From the NCBI GenBank assembly GCA_963761985.1, contig CAVXIT010000001.1, forward strand, positions 1-64,000: DNA of 64,000 nucleotides. Direction: 5' to 3'. The notes beneath the pieces are model-generated. The model was not told where the DNA came from, ran no database searches, and saw only the letters and a list, made by a program, of their open reading frames with translations. This stretch comes from JACCTH01 sp963761985 (GTDB taxonomy: Bacteria; Actinomycetota; Acidimicrobiia; Spongiisociales; ZC4RG35). Shown here piece after piece: positions 62,755 through 64,000 of this stretch; the first letter of the stretch is position 1, and every line of letters begins with the position of its first letter. The position numbers and the translations under genes were made by a program.

Positions 62755-64000
62755 GTGACCTCGCGCTCGACGCCCGAAAAGAAGCCCCAAGTAAAACCGC
62801 CTGGCTGGAAGGTGGAAGGTGTCCCTCCCGTTGAGGACGACAAAAGCCAGCCAATCAATCCATTGCGACGGGCACCTAACCGCCGGGTCCTCATCCTCGC
62901 CCTCGCACTGCTCGCCGCGAACTGGTTCCTGACGTCACTCCTTTTCACTCCCACCCGACTCGAACTGTCGTACACCGAGTTTCTCGACGCCGTGGAAACC
63001 GAAAAGGTGGAGACCGTCTTCTCGCAGGGGGACACGATCCAGGGGCGCTTCCTCGCCCCCCAAGAGAACCCTGACGATGCCAATGAGACTGCTGATTTGT
63101 TCTCGACGGTCAGGCCGAGCTGGGCCGACGACAACCTCGTCGAGACTTTGCGGGACAACAACGTCGAGATTTCGGCGGTCGATCCCGAGCAACGCCCTAT
63201 CTGGCAGCAACTCCTCTTCGGTTTCGGACCGACACTGCTTCTCATCTGGATCTTTGTGGCCATGTGGCGTCGGGCCGGCTCGGCCCTCGGGGGCATCGGT
63301 GGTCTGGGCAAGAGCAGGGCCAAGCGCTTCGAAGCCAGCACCCAGCGGACGACTTTTGACGATGTCGCCGGAATCGACGACGCCAAGGCCGAACTGACCG
63401 AGATCGTCGACTTCCTCAAGAATCCCGGCAAGTACACCCGGTTGGGCGGGGCGATCCCCAAGGGAGTCCTGCTCTCGGGCCCTCCCGGCACAGGAAAGAC
63501 CTTGCTGGCCAGGGCAGTGGCGGGTGAAGCCAACGTGCCCTTCTTTTCGATGTCGGCCTCAGAATTCATCGAAATGGTCGTCGGCGTGGGAGCAAGCCGG
63601 GTTCGTGACCTTTTCGAGGAAGCGAAGAAGGTTGCTCCGGCGATCATCTTCATCGACGAGCTCGACGCGATCGGCCGGACCCGCGGAGGCGGCGTCTCCC
63701 TCGGCGGGCACGACGAACGCGAACAGACCCTCAACCAAATTCTCACCGAGATGGACGGATTCACCGGATCTGAAGGCGTCATCGTCATCGCCGCCACCAA
63801 CCGGCCCGAGGTCCTCGATTCGGCTCTGATTCGACCCGGTCGCTTTGACCGCCAGGTCGCGGTGAGCCCTCCCGATCAGCGAGGACGCCTCTACATCCTC
63901 ATGATCCACACCCGCAATGTGCCTCTAAACGCTGACGCTGATCTCTCCTCGATCGCTTCGTCCACTCCTGGAATGGTCGGAGCCGATCTGCGCAACCTGG
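62755..64000 (+). CDS. Second FtsH-family protease (cut by the window end)
   Basis: The first 415 residues are visible. A basic, Pro-rich cytoplasmic start of about 45 residues precedes the TM helix VLILALALLAANWFLTSLLF. Next are an outer segment, a second TM helix (LLFGFGPTLLLIWIFVAMW) and the ATPase: LSGPPGTGKTLLARAVAGEA, IDELDAIGRTRGGG and AATNRPEVLDSALIRPGRFDR. The protease part lies beyond the edge. The GTG at 62755 begins the frame. It is a paralogue of the FtsH at 43.7 kb. Confidence 0.93.
   Translation, partial: MTSRSTPEKKPQVKPPGWKVEGVPPVEDDKSQPINPLRRAPNRRVLILALALLAANWFLTSLLFTPTRLELSYTEFLDAVETEKVETVFSQGDTIQGRFLAPQENPDDANETADLFSTVRPSWADDNLVETLRDNNVEISAVDPEQRPIWQQLLFGFGPTLLLIWIFVAMWRRAGSALGGIGGLGKSRAKRFEASTQRTTFDDVAGIDDAKAELTEIVDFLKNPGKYTRLGGAIPKGVLLSGPPGTGKTLLARAVAGEANVPFFSMSASEFIEMVVGVGASRVRDLFEEAKKVAPAIIFIDELDAIGRTRGGGVSLGGHDEREQTLNQILTEMDGFTGSEGVIVIAATNRPEVLDSALIRPGRFDRQVAVSPPDQRGRLYILMIHTRNVPLNADADLSSIASSTPGMVGADLRNL

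Noticed and set aside
62577..63800. 407-codon minus-strand frame opposite the second ftsH
   Set aside because: It is antisense to a clear AAA+ ATPase and has Ser/Arg/Pro-rich composition.
1..64000. Mobile element, phage or CRISPR content
   Set aside because: No transposase, integrase, capsid, cas gene or spaced repeat array was seen on either strand.

Overview
The window looks like chromosomal sequence of a deep-branching actinobacterium, probably Acidimicrobiia-like. The signs are a SigR/RsrA-type sigma/anti-sigma pair, CarD, a DUF3263 protein, a DUF2342 metalloprotease, a WS/DGAT acyltransferase, and two gene blocks whose order resembles Mycobacterium tuberculosis (radA-disA-carD-ispF-cysS-rlmB, and DUF2342-tilS-hpt-ftsH-folE-folP-folB-folK-panC-coaX-lysS-clpC). 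The class assignment is inference. No transposase, phage gene or CRISPR array was seen.

Bases 1-4113 do not fit the rest. They hold a more GC-rich, heavily frameshifted fragment of a nonribosomal peptide synthetase on the minus strand (A'-PCP-C-A-PCP-E'). It stops abruptly at 4113, exactly where a repeated module sequence ends, and it has no 5' end. This is most likely an assembly chimera, or otherwise a rearrangement scar.

From 4.2 to 15.6 kb are a tRNA-Arg, an APC permease, a WS/DGAT acyltransferase, a DUF1801 protein, an AlaX editing protein, a lipoprotein and a complete branched-chain amino acid/amide ABC operon (binding protein, livH, livM, livG, livF) with several frameshifts. From 15.6 to 24.3 kb the genes are mostly on the minus strand: an AI-2E exporter, envelope proteins, a tRNA-Thr, and the rlmB-cysS-ispF-carD-disA-radA block. 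From 24.3 to 32.3 kb are a zinc-ribbon membrane protein, a BMP-type ABC importer operon ending in a translationally coupled cytochrome P450, and a beta-carbonic anhydrase. From 32.3 to 50.2 kb are clpC, a polyprenyl diphosphate synthase, a degenerate GGDEF protein, and a long coupled minus-strand run for lysine tRNA charging, pantothenate/CoA, folate, FtsH, purine salvage, tRNA lysidine and the SigR/RsrA redox switch. From 50.3 kb to the end are a tRNA-Thr, holB-tmk, an MFS exporter, topA, ispD, a PIN-PhoH protein, a methyltransferase, a divergent membrane pyrophosphatase, polX and a second ftsH cut by the window edge.

Several housekeeping genes (radA, topA, livM, phoH) carry single-base frameshifts, so indel errors in the consensus are more likely than true pseudogenes. 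The most notable biology is: a DisA reduced to its cyclase domain, a FolK fused to an isoprenylcysteine-methyltransferase-like membrane domain, a phosphatase-fold protein without its catalytic cysteine inside the folate operon, a membrane pyrophosphatase lacking a water-activating aspartate, a P450 coupled to a BMP-type importer, and hairpins placed directly after both solute-binding-protein genes.
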